A stretch of 64,000 bases of DNA from Taxawa tesnikishii (nom. ined.) (taxonomy: Eukaryota; Ascomycota; Dothideomycetes; Dothideales): NCBI GenBank assembly GCA_030247885.1, contig JAPDRO010000001.1:2542001-2606000 (forward strand). Reading direction: 5' to 3'. Under the pieces are notes generated by a model. It was given only the letters and a program-made list of their open reading frames with translations. It ran no database searches and was not told where the DNA came from. A program made the translations under genes and the position numbers. Below, piece by piece: positions 61,801-64,000 of this stretch. Each line of letters opens with the position of its first letter. Position 1 is the first letter of the stretch.

Positions 61801-62730
61801 TGTCCGAGTAGACTTCTAGGGCCCTCGGCACCTTCTGATGTCGGCCATTGGTGAGCTCGATGGCGGAGCTCAGCAGCGCACGATAAGCAAGCTGAGATGG
61901 CTGCCTAACGCCAGAACGAAGCATGGACTCGAAGACAGCCGGGATCTGCGCATATTGACGGTCGCGGGCAAGCTCGGCGAGCTGTCGTGTGTACACGTCC
62001 GATTCCGGAATGGAGCTTGCGGTTGTACTCTCCGCAGAAGCGATCGAAGAGCGCACATCTTCCAGGGAAGCGTCACTGACGGATGCCTTGTCACTCTTTG
62101 CCACATCCTCAGCGACTGGTTCCAAGCCAGCGGCCGCTTCTGCCTCTTGCTTGGTCTTGATCACCTCCTCCGCAATCGCCTCGTTGACCTGTTCCAAAGC
62201 TAAGGCCTCTGCTGCTTTGTTGTCGATAGCCTTTCCAAAGTTGTCGAGAGCGCTGTCAGTGTAAGCGCGCTTGAGTCCCGCCCTTTCTGGCTGAGCCTTG
62301 GCCTCTTCTGTCTCTTCAACAATTGCCGACTCCTCCGAATGCACCTTGCTTGCCTCCGGAATGGTGGTTGGCGGCTTCCACTCCAGTCTCTTCGCAAAGC
62401 TGAACTGCTGCCATTCTCGCGCTTCTCCCTTTGATGCTTCTGCCATGCATCAAAGTATTGCGCTAGAGAATCATGATGTGATGCCTCCGGGCGAGCGTTG
62501 GCAGCACCCTGTGAGGCGCTGGCCGTAATTGGACGGCCATCCTTGGCCTGCTTCGCGTTGTTGTTGAAGCGGTTGAGGAAGTTGTTGGCTAACGGGGCGA
62601 CAGGGGTTGTCTGAGATGCGTAGGAGGACTGGGAGGCTGCGACAACTGTCTGGGCGTAACCGTGGGTAAATGACTTGAGCGCAGAACTTGCAAAGCGTGA
62701 AGCGGAGACTGTAGGCTTAACAAAAGGCAT
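58844..62730 (-). CDS. cya-5: Mitochondrial PPR protein (CYA-5/PET309-like)
   Basis: Pentatricopeptide-repeat RNA-binding protein; Neurospora CYA-5 and yeast Pet309 are needed for expression of mitochondrial COX1. About 1295 residues, no intron seen. The N-terminus MPFVKPTVSASRFASSALKS is Arg/Ser-rich without acidic residues, as in a mitochondrial presequence. PPR-type helical repeats are dense in the C-terminal half: NTYGLYITTLKENTKTFDEA, SFLYNALIGKLGKARRIDDC, VTYGTIVNALCRVSDEKFAE, HTYKLLIDTHATLEPVNMPA and STYEAMVRAYLAVEDRESAR. The frame changes once near the C run at 62427-62429. One extra base gives KHQRGEAREWQQFSFAKRL, a family-like junction. The alternative start at 62446 would lose the targeting sequence. 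Confidence 0.85.
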
Positions 62731-63759
62731 TTAAGTCGTAAAGGATCCCTTCGGGCTGGAGGGTGGAGGCTGCGACATGTGGGTCAGTAGGATTCATCAC
62801 GCGAGCAGACAAAAGCGGACATTGCGCGATTGAGACGGGAAGCAGAGAGGACGTACTTGAATAGTTGGGTAGTATACTCGATGCAGGTTCATTTGACGAC
62901 TATCAGCCGCCAAACAAACGCGCTACCTGGGAAAGGTGTGGGTGATATGGTACGTCCTTCGGCAGGGACGATTCGTTAGTAGGAGAGACGATGTATTAGT
63001 ACGAAACGTGTCGGACGAGGAAGGAAAGGTGCCTCAGCGTAACTGAGGGAGAGGCCTGAGTAACGAAAGGGGAGCGCACAATTAAGAAGGCGAGGTGGCC
63101 TGAACGAAAGGGAGCGCAGCAAAATGTATGACGGAGACAAGAGATGTTAGGATCTGTCGCAGCTATTGCTTCGCTATGCTTCTAGCGGAGGAGTCAGAGC
63201 GCGCCCTTCCGAGTTTCAACGACCGGGCAAGACGCGACACCGACCCGACCGCGCACCTTCAGGCTCCGTTAGGTTAGAAGCACGCCCCATCTAGTTAGAT
63301 CCGTCTTCATGCCTATCCATTCCGTACGTGCCGCGTTAGTTGCGGCAACGGTACGCGACGATTGGTTTCTCGCATCTTCTCTCCAGGATGTTGTCTCCGA
63401 GAGCTCATCGTGAAGGAATCGCTCCCTGGACCCTCCTGGAGCAGCTGACCAGAGTTACTTGGAACCTCGCAGCATTGCCGCCTCTTTTGCGGACCTTGCG
63501 CTGTGGACCATCGCCGTTCCCTTACCTAGCCTGACTGCCATGGCATAACCTAAGAGAGCGGACGATGCGCAAGGACCAATCTCCCGCCGTAGGCGGAGGT
63601 GGAATTCCATCTGTCATCTAATTTTTTGCCATCCCGCGTCCGCTCGCCCGTTGCGCGTTGTGGTTGTGACTGTGGCTGTAGGGCTGAAGAACGTCAAGGA
63701 AACGCACTGGCAACAGAGCCCCGAAACGATTGCTGTCTGAGCAACTTCGTCGTGTTCTA
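62731..63759. other. Divergent intergenic region
   Basis: Promoter space of the PPR gene and the partial gene at the window end. No specific element recognised. Confidence 0.45.
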
Positions 63760-64000
63760 ATGGCATGTCAGGGTGCCCTTACATGTAGCACTCATGCAGG
63801 TTTCCAGGCTCCTGGCCCTCTTGTCAAACAGTTGAAAGATGCATTGGAGCAACGGGGACGGTTGAACAAGGGAAAGAAGATCAGTCCTACATCAGCCGGT
63901 TCCAAAATTTTCATTGTTCCCTCCACTTTCCCTCTTGGCTCCGAGAGTGCTGAAGAAGATGCTTCCGTGTTTCTCAAAGAGCTGGGCTTTGACGGTTCTG
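63760..64000 (+). CDS. Partial gene, possibly TYW2/TRM12-like tRNA wybutosine enzyme
   Basis: An open frame from ATG 63760 runs off the window end with 80 codons: a short start, then APGPLVKQLKDALEQRGRLN, KGKKISPTSAGSKIFIVPST and FLKELGFDG. The pattern of a helix, then a short basic stretch, then a strand reading IVPSTF resembles the small N-terminal domain of TYW2/Trm12, which transfers the aminocarboxypropyl group to tRNA-Phe. The catalytic part is outside the window, so the call is weak. The true start could also be in an upstream exon. Confidence 0.4.
   Translation, partial: MACQGALTCSTHAGFQAPGPLVKQLKDALEQRGRLNKGKKISPTSAGSKIFIVPSTFPLGSESAEEDASVFLKELGFDGS

Noticed and set aside
61838-62203. 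Plus-strand frames opposite the PPR gene
   Set aside because: Antisense shadows of a strong 1295-residue coding region.

Overview
The window looks like nuclear DNA of a filamentous ascomycete (Pezizomycotina, perhaps a dothideomycete; I cannot name the genus). The grounds are mostly 45-60 bp GT-AG introns, compact genes on both strands, no operons, and fungal families such as a CON7-type zinc finger, a CYA-5-type PPR protein, a HAL4-type kinase, a DUF3292 protein, a ThiD-TenA fusion and a fungal ArsH. I see no rRNA, tRNA, CRISPR array or transposon.

Layout. 0.3-1.2 kb: GNAT acetyltransferase (-). 2.7-5.0 kb: HAL4-like kinase (-). 6.4-7.4 kb: decayed membrane-protein gene (-). 8.4-9.0 kb: ribosomal protein uS9 (-). 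9.6-10.6 kb: RCC1-repeat protein (+). 11.1-12.5 kb: checkpoint clamp RAD9 (-), divergent from an F-box protein (12.8-14.7 kb, +). 14.9-16.8 kb: THI20-type thiamine enzyme (+). 17.2-19.6 kb: DBP2 (+). 19.6-26.2 kb: long gene-free stretch in front of CON7 (26.2-27.7 kb, +). 27.7-30.8 kb: no gene. 30.8-33.4 kb: TBC-domain protein (-). 33.4-37.1 kb: no gene. 37.1-37.5 kb: small CaaX protein (-). 37.8-39.5 kb: cytochrome P450 (-), divergent from a phenol 2-monooxygenase-like flavoprotein (40.5-42.5 kb, +). 43.2-45.5 kb: DUF3292 protein (-). 46.1-47.2 kb: metallophosphoesterase (-). 47.6-50.0 kb: IST2-like anoctamin (+). 50.7-51.8 kb: NSE1 (-). 52.3-53.3 kb: Rab GTPase (+). 53.8-54.8 kb: YIP1 (+). 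55.7-56.8 kb: ArsH (+). About 57.0-57.5 kb: decayed DUF1264-like gene (-). 58.8-62.7 kb: PPR protein (-). 63.8 kb to the window end: a partial gene, possibly TYW2/TRM12-like (+).

Most of this is housekeeping. Thematic pairings are modest: RAD9 and NSE1 are both genome-maintenance genes and both carry ACGCGT boxes upstream; Rab and YIP1 are adjacent and both act in membrane traffic; the P450 and flavoprotein hydroxylase share one promoter region and could act on the same aromatic compounds.

The strongest window-wide observation is technical. About ten otherwise well-preserved genes are interrupted by single missing bases, nearly all inside short homopolymer runs, and the two halves read on perfectly across each one. 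I read these as consensus errors, not biology. I found no convincing undescribed multi-gene system. The most interesting biological leads are the RAD9/F-box promoter palindrome, the small CaaX protein, the late 512-bp DBP2 intron, the tandem-repeat promoter of the P450/hydroxylase pair and the 6.5 kb region ahead of CON7.
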